Assembly (NCBI GenBank): GCA_030599705.1
Contig: JAUVNM010000017.1
Span: forward strand, 1 to 13,363
DNA from: Gammaproteobacteria bacterium
GTDB taxonomy: Bacteria > Pseudomonadota > Gammaproteobacteria > UBA9214
Length of the DNA: 13,363 nt
Reading direction: 5' to 3'
A program made the translations under genes and the position numbers. Positions 1 through 6,557 of the stretch are shown in pieces (positions within the stretch are counted from its first letter, which is position 1; each line of letters begins with the position of its first letter). Under the pieces are notes generated by a model. The model was not told the origin of the DNA. It saw only the letters and a program-made list of their open reading frames with translations, and searched no databases.

Positions 1-1
1 G

Positions 2-304
2 CGTATCGAGGACGGCACCATCTCCGGAAAGCTTGCCAAGCAGGTGTTCCAGGACATGTTCAACGGTGAGGGTCCGGCCGATGCCATTATCGAGAGCAAG
101 GGTCTCAAACAGATTTCCGATTCCTCCGCGATCGAGGGCATCGTCAAGGAAGTGATCGAGAACAATCCGAAACAGCTGGAGCAGTACCGCAACGGGCAGA
201 CCAAGCTGCTGGGCTATTTCGTCGGCCAGGTCATGCAGGCCACGCAGGGCAAGGCCAACCCGAAACAGGTCAACGAGCTACTCCGGAAGATCCTCGACGC
301 ATGA
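2..304 (+). CDS. gatB: Asp/Glu-tRNA amidotransferase subunit B, C-terminal part
   Basis: The last 100 codons of a gene that begins before the window are visible, ending at TGA 302-304. GatB is the kinase and tRNA-binding subunit of GatCAB, which amidates Glu-tRNA(Gln) and/or Asp-tRNA(Asn) in the cytoplasm. The visible part looks like the GatB/YqeY helical tail: the N-terminal residues DGTISGKLAKQVFQDM are followed by GYFVGQVMQATQGKANPKQVNELL, the signature end of GatB. This tail contacts the tRNA elbow; the catalytic part lies outside the window. YqeY-like stand-alone proteins share this domain, but the DGTISGKLAK stretch and the ending argue for GatB. Nothing is seen of gatA or gatC. The 3' gap to pdxB is filled by an inverted repeat that could act as a transcript end. 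Confidence 0.93.
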   Translation, partial: RIEDGTISGKLAKQVFQDMFNGEGPADAIIESKGLKQISDSSAIEGIVKEVIENNPKQLEQYRNGQTKLLGYFVGQVMQATQGKANPKQVNELLRKILDA

Positions 305-322
305 AATAGCCTGGAAAAGACT

Positions 323-400
323 CTGCCACAGAGCACACAGAGATAACAAATGCTAAAGTACTGACAGGAAAAAATTATTTCTCTGTGACCTCTGTGGCAG
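323..400. repeat. CACAGAG-type inverted repeat, copy A
   Basis: The left arm (323-346, starting CTGCCACAGAG) and the right arm (375-400, ending CTCTGTGGCAG) are reverse complements apart from small differences in length, with a loop of about 28 bases. A weaker nested pair lies at 361-373 and 404-413 (CTGACAGGAAAAA against TTTTTGTCAG). The same CCACAGAG-N2-CACAGAG theme recurs at 2379-2524 and 12673-12798, so this is a dispersed family and not a single-locus hairpin. It fills the gatB-pdxB gap (305-443) and leaves about 40 bases for pdxB expression signals. As RNA it would form a long stem and could stop or stabilise the gatB transcript; that role is inferred. Confidence 0.85.
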
Positions 401-443
401 ATTGTTTTTGTCAGCGCCTCTGTGCAAGATTCATTATTAACCC

Positions 444-1577
444 ATGAAAATCATCGCCGATGAAAACATCCCCTGCGTGCAGCAGGCCTTCTCGACCCTG
501 GGCGAGGTGACCCTGCTGCCCGGCCGCCAGCTGTGCGCCGCTGATGTACGCACTGCCGATATCCTGCTGGTACGCTCGGTAACAAAGGTCGGGCACGACC
601 TGCTGGAAGGCTCACGGGTGCGTTTTGTCGGCTCGGCCACCATCGGGTATGACCACGTTGACCGTGACTACCTCGAGCAACACGCGATCGGTTTTGCAAC
701 CGCGCCCGGCAGCAATGCCACCTCGGCTGCGGAATATGTCGTCAGTGCAATACTGGCACTGGCCGAGCGCGACGCTTTCGACCCGGCAGACAAAAGTGTG
801 GGAATCGTCGGTTGCGGCAATGTCGGCTCACGAGTACAGCAGAAACTGGCGGTCCTGGGGATGCGCTGCCTGATCAACGATCCGCCGCTGCAGGCACAGG
901 GCGGACATAATGACTTTGTGGAACTTGCCGAGATCCTGCGGACCGACATCATTACCCTGCACGTGCCATTAACGCAGACCGGCAAGTACCCGACACATCA
1001 CCTGGTAGACCAGGCCTTTCTTGAAAGCCTCGGGCCGGGCGCGATCCTCATCAATGCTGCACGCGGTGCGGTGGTTGATAACCAGGCACTGGAACGTGTC
1101 CTCGATCAGCGGGATGACCTGTCCGTGGTGCTGGATGTATGGGAAGGGGAGCCGGCCATCAACACCGCATTGCTTGAGAAGGTTGCGCTGGGCACGCCGC
1201 ATATCGCCGGCTACAGCCTGGACGGCAAGCTGCGCGGCACGGAGATGATTTACCGGGCTGCCTGTGAGTATTTCGGGCTTGCATCGCAGGGGTGGCATGC
1301 CGGGGATGACTTGCCTGAACGGTGTGCGTTACAGCTGGATGAGCCAGGACAGGATGTCCTCAGGGCCGCGGTGTTTCATTCCTATGATGTGCGCCAGGAT
1401 GACCGGAGGCTGCGCAGTATCGTGTCACTGGACGTTGATGAACATCCGGTTTATTTTGACCGCTTGCGCAAGGAATACCCGGTACGGCGCGAGTTTCCGG
1501 AGACGCCGCTTGTTGCAAACACTACGGGCTGTGCGGCAATCAACATGCTCCGTGGTATCGGTTTCAACATTCACTAG
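444..1577 (+). CDS. pdxB: erythronate-4-phosphate dehydrogenase
   Basis: PdxB oxidises 4-phosphoerythronate to 2-oxo-3-hydroxy-4-phosphobutanoate with NAD, the second step of the DXP-dependent vitamin B6 pathway. The 377 aa match the usual length (about 378 in E. coli). The N-terminus MKIIADENIP is typical. The Rossmann motif GIVGCGNVG is at about 120-128. By alignment from memory with the D-2-hydroxyacid dehydrogenase family, the catalytic triad is Arg207 (INAARGAVVDN), Glu236 (DVWEGEP) and His253 (PHIAGYSLDGK). The latter motif with GKxRGT is PdxB-specific and separates it from SerA or LdhA. The C-terminal dimerisation domain has YDVRQDD near 314-320 and ends GFNIH. No clear Shine-Dalgarno precedes the ATG at 444; the upstream region is repeat-derived. 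It converges on moeB with a 14-bp overlap. Confidence 0.96.
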   Translation: MKIIADENIPCVQQAFSTLGEVTLLPGRQLCAADVRTADILLVRSVTKVGHDLLEGSRVRFVGSATIGYDHVDRDYLEQHAIGFATAPGSNATSAAEYVVSAILALAERDAFDPADKSVGIVGCGNVGSRVQQKLAVLGMRCLINDPPLQAQGGHNDFVELAEILRTDIITLHVPLTQTGKYPTHHLVDQAFLESLGPGAILINAARGAVVDNQALERVLDQRDDLSVVLDVWEGEPAINTALLEKVALGTPHIAGYSLDGKLRGTEMIYRAACEYFGLASQGWHAGDDLPERCALQLDEPGQDVLRAAVFHSYDVRQDDRRLRSIVSLDVDEHPVYFDRLRKEYPVRREFPETPLVANTTGCAAINMLRGIGFNIH

Positions 1578-2316
1578 TACCGCACACCGGGCAACCGGGG
1601 TCGCGCGCTATGGTCAGGGTGCGCCACTCATGGGTCATGCCGTCGAACACCACCAGGCGGCCGCACAGGATGTCACCGATCTGCAGGATGACCTTGATGG
1701 CCTCCAGCGCCTGCAGGCTGCCGATGATGCCAACGACGGGCGCGAGCACGCCGTTCCCGGAACAGGTCTGATCGTCTTCCGCACCTTCCCGGTATAAGCA
1801 ACTGTAACACGGGCTGTTTTCTCTGCCTGGAAGCAAGACGGTCAGCTGGCCCTCGAGGCGGACCGCAGCGCCGGACACCAGCGGAGTCCGGTGTTTCACG
1901 CAGGCGGCATTGACGGCAAAGCGGGTGGCAAAGTTGTCGCTGCAGTCGAGCACCACGTCCACGTTGTTCATGACTGAATCCAGGTTTTCTCCCTGCAGGC
2001 GTTCGGGCAGGGCGGTGACGGTGATGTCGGGGTTGATGGCTGTGAGCGTGCCCCTGGCGGATGTGGTTTTCGGTATGCCGATGTCGGCATCGTGATGCAG
2101 GATCTGGCGCTGCAGGTTGGACAGTTCGACCACGTCACCATCGGCAATGGTTATATTGCCGATACCGGCAGCGGCGAGGTAGATCGCGGCCGGCGACCCG
2201 AGGCCCCCGGCGCCGATGATCAGTGCGTGAGAGGCCAGCAGCTTTTCCTGGCCAGCGACATCCACCTGCGGCAACATGATCTGCCGGCTGTAGCGCAACA
2301 ACTGCTCGTCATTCAT
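1564..2316 (-). CDS. moeB: molybdopterin-synthase adenylyltransferase (MoeB/ThiF/HesA family)
   Basis: This is an E1-like enzyme that adenylates the C-terminal glycine of a ubiquitin-like sulfur carrier, MoaD in molybdopterin synthesis and possibly ThiS. The 250 aa match E. coli MoeB (249). An N-terminal RYSRQIMLP motif is followed by the ATP-binding GAGGLGSPAAIYLAAAG at about 36-51, DGDVVELSNLQRQ at 59-71 and LDCSDNFATR at 123-132. Two zinc CxxC pairs are visible: Cys170/Cys173 (CYSC) and Cys242/Cys245 (CPVC). Cys185 in the TCSGNGVLAPVVG stretch is at the position of the conserved cysteine of the family. There is no C-terminal rhodanese domain. Its place downstream of prmC agrees with the Pseudomonas order hemA-prfA-hemK-moeB, although here a small gene and repeats intervene. 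MoeB and ThiF cannot be told apart with certainty from sequence; context favours MoeB. No strong ribosome site is visible before the ATG at 2316. Confidence 0.9.
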   Translation of the reverse strand: MNDEQLLRYSRQIMLPQVDVAGQEKLLASHALIIGAGGLGSPAAIYLAAAGIGNITIADGDVVELSNLQRQILHHDADIGIPKTTSARGTLTAINPDITVTALPERLQGENLDSVMNNVDVVLDCSDNFATRFAVNAACVKHRTPLVSGAAVRLEGQLTVLLPGRENSPCYSCLYREGAEDDQTCSGNGVLAPVVGIIGSLQALEAIKVILQIGDILCGRLVVFDGMTHEWRTLTIARDPGCPVCGTSEC

Positions 2317-2343
2317 TGTTTTGGATCAGCAAAGAAAATATCA

Positions 2344-2572
2344 CGCAGGGGCGCAAAGGCGCAGAGAAGAAATAAAAAGCCACAGAGCTCACAGAGGACA
2401 CAGAGAGATGACCTTATCCTGCAGGCACTTTGTCAGAATATATCGGTATTAAATCATTACAAGCTATTAATCATAATTAACTGAAATTTTCATCAGCTTT
2501 GGTTATCTCTGTGGCCTCTGTGGCAGTATTTTCTATTTGTCAGGAATTTCTCTGCGCCTTTGCGCCTCTGCG
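2344..2572. repeat. nested CACAGAG / GCGCAAAGGCGC inverted repeat, copy B
   Basis: Two arm pairs are nested. The outer pair is 2344-2373 (with GGCGCAAAGGCGCAGAGAA) and 2546-2572 (TTCTCTGCGCCTTTGCGCC), nearly perfect reverse complements. The inner pair is 2379-2413, which holds three CACAGAG units, and 2501-2524, which holds two CTCTGTGG units. The centre (2414-2500) is AT-rich, unlike the GC-rich flanks, and shows no gene. The whole occupies the gap between the small HMA-like gene and moeB (2317-2598, 282 bp). Spurious reading frames here translate to strings such as RRGAKAQRR and SSQRTQR, which are simply this repeat and not proteins. moeB may have to be transcribed across it. Confidence 0.87.
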
Positions 2573-2598
2573 GGAGAAAGATTTTTACGTGCTTTTGT

Positions 2599-2991
2599 TT
2601 ACAGGTACCGGCGCAGGTATTCGGGACGATGGTCGCGGCAGCCGTGCTTGCGCCGGATGTAGCGGGTGATAAAGGCGTCGCGTGTACATTCCGCCTGATC
2701 ATGTATCGGGTTGCTGCACTCGTTGTCTTCGATGTAGTAGCACAGGTTGCGCATGAGGCGGCAGAACAGGGAAGTCTGCAGTTTGAATCCGAATTCCGTG
2801 AGCAGGGCCTCGATAATCTGCAGGGTGATACGACGGACGTTGTAACTCACGACCAGCCGGTTCGGGGAGGCGATGCGTACGTTGAGAACGCCCTTTACAT
2901 CTTTCAACAGTTCGGTGGCTGACTTGACGACATCCGGGTCATCCGGAGACGGGCAAATTCTGATAGACCGGTGTTTCAGCTTCTCCAGCAT
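2599..2991 (-). CDS. small HMA-like, Cys/His-rich protein of unknown function
   Basis: I do not recognise a named gene. The 130-aa product falls into two halves. Residues about 8-72 have the beta-alpha-beta-beta-alpha-beta pattern of a ferredoxin-like heavy-metal-associated (HMA) fold: RSIRICPS, a helix from PDVVKSATELLKDVKGV, paired strands LNVRIASPNRLVVSYN, a helix ITLQIIEALLTEFG and a last strand. The CxxC metal site expected in loop 1 is missing: the loop reads CPSPDDPD with only Cys13. Residues 77-121 are rich in Cys and His (Cys77, 84, 92, 102, 118; His97, 116, 121) and end in HGCRDHRPEYLRRYL, which looks like a conserved basic tail. No signal peptide or membrane helix is seen. It lies between moeB and prmC, bounded on both sides by repeats. 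A metal or cofactor role near moeB is only a guess. Start ATG at 2991; an AGGA lies 13 bases upstream. Confidence 0.72.
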   Translation of the reverse strand: MLEKLKHRSIRICPSPDDPDVVKSATELLKDVKGVLNVRIASPNRLVVSYNVRRITLQIIEALLTEFGFKLQTSLFCRLMRNLCYYIEDNECSNPIHDQAECTRDAFITRYIRRKHGCRDHRPEYLRRYL

Positions 2992-3038
2992 ATTTTAATC
3001 GTAATCCTATGCCGGAAAATTACAAGTTCACTGGCGGC

Positions 3039-3048
3039 CCTGTTTATT
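3039..3048 (+). repeat. 10-bp direct repeat, left flank of the 188-bp element
   Basis: CCTGTTTATT, repeated at 3237-3246. The two copies bracket the element with 27-bp arms, so they are a candidate target-site duplication. Confidence 0.6.
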
Positions 3049-3236
3049 GGTATTTCCCCTGATCGAGTGGGTAGCACCTGTCGAGCGTGAATCCGCCGCC
3101 CCGGCAGCCCTCTTGTCAGGGGCCGCTGCAAGTCCATGGCCCAGGCCAGCTTCTCGACCGGTTCCCGGTCTCACCTTCTCCCTGGGCCTCGAGTGACCTT
3201 GCTGAGCAGGTGCTACCCACTCGATCAGGGGAAGAG
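3049..3236. mobile_element. 188-bp MITE-like element with perfect 27-bp inverted arms
   Basis: The left arm 3054-3080 and the right arm 3207-3233 are perfect 27-base reverse complements; the core reads GATCGAGTGGGTAGCACC. Inside are two further foldable units. The first is 3104-3129 (GCAGC against GCTGC with CCT/AGG within). The second is 3138-3188 (GGCCCAGG against CCTGGGCC), capped by GACCGG-TTC-CCGGTC at 3156-3170. A 10-bp direct repeat flanks the whole, with 5 unmatched bases on the left and 3 on the right before the arms begin. There is no transposase, so if mobile it would be non-autonomous. The right duplication contains the prmC stop codon. Alternatives are a structured RNA or a strong bidirectional terminator without a T-run. 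I do not know the family. Confidence 0.62.
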
Positions 3237-3246
3237 CCTGTTTATT
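3237..3246 (+). repeat. 10-bp direct repeat, right flank of the 188-bp element
   Basis: CCTGTTTATT, identical to 3039-3048. It includes the TAA stop of prmC (3242-3244, minus strand), so any insertion left prmC intact by duplicating its last bases. Confidence 0.6.
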
Positions 3247-4084
3247 TTCTGCCCATGGTGACGCGGCTGATTCCGGCATCATCCATGTGGTCGCTGATGT
3301 CCCGGTACCCTGATCCAGTAAACAGCTGCCTGACACGATCGCCCTGGTCGTAGCCATGTTCCACGATCAGCCAGCCATTGCCGGCAAGGTGGCCGGCGGC
3401 ACAGCGGACCAGCCGTTGCAGGTCGTCCAGGCCCTGTGGCCCGGCTGCCAGCGCGCTGCGCGGTTCATGGCGGACGTCGCCTGCCTGCAGATGCGGGTCT
3501 GCATCGGCAATGTAGGGTGGATTGCTCAGGATGAAATCAAACAGCCGGTCAGTCAGCGGGACACACCACGAGCCCGCGACGAACTGCACATTCCGGAGTT
3601 CGAGGCGCTGTGCGTTCTGTGTCGCGACAGCCAGCGCCCGTGCCGAGATATCCGTAGCGAGTATTTCCGCGTTCGGCCGCTCGCTGGCTATGGCCAGTGC
3701 AATCGCACCGGTCCCGGTACCGAGGTCGGCGATGTGCGCGCTCCTGTCATCCGGAATCTTTTCCAGTGCCAGTGCCACCATGGATTCGGTCTCCGGGCGC
3801 GGTATCAATGTGTCGACCGTCACGGTCAGGTCCAGCGACCAGAATTCCCGCCGGCCGGTCAGGTGGGCGACCGGTTCGCCCGCTGTCCGGCGCTGCAGCC
3901 ATGCCAGGAATTGTGCCTGCTGTTCTGCCCCGACGCAGCGCTCCGGCCAGGCATGCAGGTGACTGCGTGGCTTGCCGAGACAGGCGGCAAGCAGGACCTC
4001 GGCATCCAGTTGTGCACTATCCGTTGCGAGTGTCTGGACAGCCTGTGCCAGCAGCGTCTTGATGGACAGGGTGGTGCCGTTCAC
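3242..4084 (-). CDS. prmC: release factor glutamine N5-methyltransferase
   Basis: PrmC (HemK) uses S-adenosylmethionine to methylate the glutamine of the GGQ motif in RF1 and RF2, which raises termination efficiency. The 280 aa fit the family. The N-terminal helical domain (about 1-85) is followed by IPRPETE at 94-100, the SAM loop DLGTGTGAIALAIA at 120-133 and the catalytic NPPY at 188-191 with flanking HEPRSALAAGPQGLD. All expected motifs are present. The start is GTG at 4084, 14 bases after the prfA stop; no in-frame ATG lies near the N-terminus, and the MNGTTLSIKTLLAQA reading suits the family. It is co-oriented with and directly downstream of prfA, whose product it modifies. Its TAA stop falls inside the 10-bp direct repeat of the neighbouring element. 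HemK is the old name and there is no heme role. Confidence 0.95.
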   Translation of the reverse strand: MNGTTLSIKTLLAQAVQTLATDSAQLDAEVLLAACLGKPRSHLHAWPERCVGAEQQAQFLAWLQRRTAGEPVAHLTGRREFWSLDLTVTVDTLIPRPETESMVALALEKIPDDRSAHIADLGTGTGAIALAIASERPNAEILATDISARALAVATQNAQRLELRNVQFVAGSWCVPLTDRLFDFILSNPPYIADADPHLQAGDVRHEPRSALAAGPQGLDDLQRLVRCAAGHLAGNGWLIVEHGYDQGDRVRQLFTGSGYRDISDHMDDAGISRVTMGRK

Positions 4085-4098
4085 TGTGAAAGATCGAA

Positions 4099-5190
4099 TT
4101 ACTGACCCTGTGATTCCAGCGCGGCCAGCTGGTCGGCCTGGTTTTCGTTGATCAGCGGGTCAATGACTGCATCGAGGTTACCGGCCATGATGTCGTCGAG
4201 CTTGTAGAGGGTGAGATTGATGCGGTGATCGGTAATGCGCCCCTGCGGGAAGTTGTAGGTGCGGATGCGTTCCGAGCGATCGCCGCTGCCGACCAGCGAA
4301 CGGCGGGTCTCGGTCTCCTCGGTCTTCTGTTTTTCGAGCTCGGCATCGAGCAGGCGTGCCGCCAGCAGCGACATGGCGCGGGCGCGGTTCTTGTGCTGCG
4401 AGCGTTCGTCCTGGCATTCCACCACGATGCCGGTCGGCAGGTGGGTCAGGCGGATGGCGGAGTCGGTCTTGTTGACGTGCTGGCCGCCGGCCCCGGAGGC
4501 ACGAAACGTGTCGACCTTGAGATCGGCGGGATTGATCTCCACCGGATCGACCGCGTCGGCCTCGGGCAGGATGGCCACGGTGGCGGCGGAAGTATGGATG
4601 CGCCCCTGGGATTCGGTTTCCGGCACCCGTTGCACCCGGTGGGCGCCGGACTCGAATTTCAGCCGTGAATAGGCCCCCTGGCCAATGAGGCGTGCAATGA
4701 TTTCCTTGTAACCACCGTGTTCTCCCGGGCTTTCACTGAGGATCTCGATCGGCCACTTGCGCTGTTCCGCATAGCGCGAATACATCCGGAACAGGTCACC
4801 GGCGAACAGGGCTGCCTCGTCACCGCCGGTGCCGGCGCGGATTTCGAGGAAGATGTTGCTGTTGTCGTGCGGGTCTTTTGGCAGCAGCAGTTTCTGCAGC
4901 TCGAGTTCGAGTTCCTCGATCCGTGCGGTGGCGCTTGCCAGCTCCTCGCCGGCCAGCGCCTGCATGTCGGGGTCCGGGTCCCGGAGCATCTCCTGCACAG
5001 AACTGGCATTCCCCCGGGCCTGCCGCCAGGCCTGAAAATTGTTAACCACGGGCGTGAGCTGCGCGTATTCCATCGACAGCTGCCGGTACCGGTCCTGGTC
5101 GGCAATGGTCTCGGCATCCGCGAGCAGGGCGCTGACCTCGTTGTGACGCTCCTCGATGCCCTCGAGTTTTCTGACGATGGATTCTTTCAT
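4099..5190 (-). CDS. prfA: peptide chain release factor 1
   Basis: RF1 reads UAA and UAG in the ribosomal A site and triggers peptide release. The 363 aa are close to E. coli (360). The GGQ motif is at 235-237 (RASGAGGQHVNKTDSAIRL), and Gln237 is the PrmC target. The codon-reading PxT tripeptide is PET at 190-192 (RVPETESQGRIHTSA), versus PAT in E. coli; the form is RF1 and not the SPF of RF2. AGTGGDEAALFAGDLFRMY (119-137) is also diagnostic. The start ATG at 5190 is fixed by the conserved MKESIVRKLE N-terminus. Directly upstream is repeat sequence: the start codon abuts the edge of a 107-bp element, no convincing Shine-Dalgarno is visible, and an 8-bp-stem hairpin lies at 5208-5225. Expression probably comes from hemA read-through. 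Confidence 0.97.
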   Translation of the reverse strand: MKESIVRKLEGIEERHNEVSALLADAETIADQDRYRQLSMEYAQLTPVVNNFQAWRQARGNASSVQEMLRDPDPDMQALAGEELASATARIEELELELQKLLLPKDPHDNSNIFLEIRAGTGGDEAALFAGDLFRMYSRYAEQRKWPIEILSESPGEHGGYKEIIARLIGQGAYSRLKFESGAHRVQRVPETESQGRIHTSAATVAILPEADAVDPVEINPADLKVDTFRASGAGGQHVNKTDSAIRLTHLPTGIVVECQDERSQHKNRARAMSLLAARLLDAELEKQKTEETETRRSLVGSGDRSERIRTYNFPQGRITDHRINLTLYKLDDIMAGNLDAVIDPLINENQADQLAALESQGQ

Positions 5191-5296
5191 GGCTCAGTCG
5201 GTACCAGGCCGAATAAATTCGGCCCTACTAAAGAATGGTGTTGTAGGGCGGAATTTATTCCGCCAGACAAACTTGATGCCGAATTGAGCCACTACC
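5190..5296. mobile_element. double-hairpin terminal-repeat element (MITE/REP-like), copy 1
   Basis: This stretch aligns almost base for base with 6641-6746. It contains GGCCGAATAAATTCGGCC (5208-5225; 8-bp stems) and GGCGGAATTTATTCCGCC (5247-5264; 8-bp stems). Together with CCCTAC and GTAGGG they form a larger imperfect inverted repeat around a spacer of about 15 bases. The right end GAGCCACTACC matches copy 2; the left end retains TGGCTCA but has lost the GTAG seen in copy 2. It fills the entire hemA-prfA gap: the TAG of hemA (5292-5294) is in the right terminus, and the left terminus meets the ATG of prfA. It encodes no protein. Confidence 0.8.
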
Positions 5297-6557
5297 CCTG
5301 GTTCCTGTCTTTCAGGCTGAACAGGGTGCGTACCGTCTCCAGCAGGCTGGTCTTTCCCTGATCGACCGCCGCGCGCAGGTTGACACAGGGGTCATGGGCC
5401 AGTTTGTTGATGATATTCCTGGCCAGTGACTCCATGACCTGGTGCGGGTCTTCGCCGCCGGCCAATAGCTGGCGGGCCTTCTCGAGTTCGGCGTCACCGA
5501 TGGCACTGGCATGGTCGCGGTAGGCGCGGATGGCAGGCACGGCATCCAGTGATTTTATCCAGGCCATGAAGTGCCCGGTCTGAATCTCGATAATATCCTC
5601 GGCCTGTTCAGCGGCTTCCCGGCGGGATTGCAGGTTTTCCTCGATGACCTGCTGGAGATCATCGACAGTGTAGTGGTACACATCATCAAGGCCGGCCACC
5701 TTCGGGTCGATATCGCCGGGGACCGCAATGTCTACCATGAACACCGGCCGGTGCTTGCGGCCGCGCAGTGCGGCACGGACCATGTCCTTATCGAGGATAA
5801 AATCCGGGCTCCCGGTCGAGGAGATAATAATGTCTGCCTCTGCCAGGTGTGCCGGGATCTGGTCCAGCGAGACCCCGTAGCCGTTGAACTGAACAGCCAG
5901 CTGCTGGGCGCGTTCCGGGGTGCGATTGGCGATAATCATCTTGCCGATGCCGTGTTCGTTCAGGTGCCGTGCCGCGAGTTCGATGGTTTCACCGGCGCCG
6001 ATCAGCAGGGTGGTCTGTTCATCAAGGCGCCCGAATATCTGGCGCGCCAGGCTGACGGCGGCAAAGGCAACCGACACCGGGCTGGCACCGATGGCCGTGT
6101 CGGTGCGAATCTGTTTTGCCACTGAAAAGGTATGCTGAAACAACCGGCTGACTAAGGTGTCGAGTGCACCCGCCCGACACGCCTCCTGGAAGCAGTGTTT
6201 CATCTGCCCGAGGATCTGCGGTTCGCCCAGGATCATGGAATCCAGGCCGGCGGCAACCCGCAACATGTGGCGCACGGCAGCGGCGCCTTCGAATGAATAC
6301 AGGTGCGGTTGCAGTGTATCCTTGCCCAGGCCGTGATATGCGCACAGCCAGTCGGTCACCGCTTCCAGCGTGTCGGACTGGCTGGAGCAGTACAGTTCGG
6401 TCCGGTTGCAGGTCGACAGGATGGCGGCTTCCCGGACAGTATCGAGACCGGTAATCTCGCCCAGGGCGCGCGGCAGCTGATCCGGCGGGAACGCAACCTG
6501 CCCGCGGACCTCCACGGGGGCAGTGCGATGATTAATGCCAAGGATTGTCAGATACAT
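5292..6557 (-). CDS. hemA: glutamyl-tRNA reductase
   Basis: HemA reduces the glutamyl group of Glu-tRNA(Glu) with NADPH to glutamate-1-semialdehyde, the first committed step of C5-pathway tetrapyrrole synthesis. The product is 421 aa from the ATG at 6557 (E. coli 418). The start is set by MYLTILGINHRTAPVEVR; the frame stays open 25 codons further upstream, but that stretch is not family-like. The catalytic Cys50 is in STCNRTELY, GLDSMILGEPQILGQ is at 104-118, and the NADPH-binding GAGETIELAARHL is at 187-199, followed by IIANRTPERA and VDIAVPGDIDP. A C-terminal dimerisation helix region ends LFSLKDRNQG. The TAG stop is supplied by the terminus of the downstream repeat element. Two copies of that element flank the gene in direct orientation. 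It heads the set hemA-prfA-prmC. No clear ribosome site precedes the ATG. Confidence 0.96.
   Translation of the reverse strand: MYLTILGINHRTAPVEVRGQVAFPPDQLPRALGEITGLDTVREAAILSTCNRTELYCSSQSDTLEAVTDWLCAYHGLGKDTLQPHLYSFEGAAAVRHMLRVAAGLDSMILGEPQILGQMKHCFQEACRAGALDTLVSRLFQHTFSVAKQIRTDTAIGASPVSVAFAAVSLARQIFGRLDEQTTLLIGAGETIELAARHLNEHGIGKMIIANRTPERAQQLAVQFNGYGVSLDQIPAHLAEADIIISSTGSPDFILDKDMVRAALRGRKHRPVFMVDIAVPGDIDPKVAGLDDVYHYTVDDLQQVIEENLQSRREAAEQAEDIIEIQTGHFMAWIKSLDAVPAIRAYRDHASAIGDAELEKARQLLAGGEDPHQVMESLARNIINKLAHDPCVNLRAAVDQGKTSLLETVRTLFSLKDRNQG

Noticed and set aside
323..400. CRISPR array
   Set aside because: The CACAGAG units are short inverted arms with no regular spacers and recur as isolated palindromes kilobases apart; no cas gene is present.
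2092..2702. Open frames 2092-2484 (+) and 2493-2702 (-) around moeB and copy B
   Set aside because: Much of their length translates the CACAGAG/GCAAAG repeats (SSQRTQR, CHRGHRD), a well-known source of false hypothetical proteins.
3054..3233. Intrinsic terminator for prmC
   Set aside because: The stem is strong but far longer than a terminator, spans 180 bases and has no T-run; the flanking duplication fits insertion better. Termination activity is not excluded.
3356..4105. 249-codon plus-strand open frame
   Set aside because: It is antisense to prmC, which has all its catalytic motifs.
4717..5361. 214-codon plus-strand open frame across prfA and the repeat element
   Set aside because: It is antisense to prfA and runs through the palindromic element; no family features.
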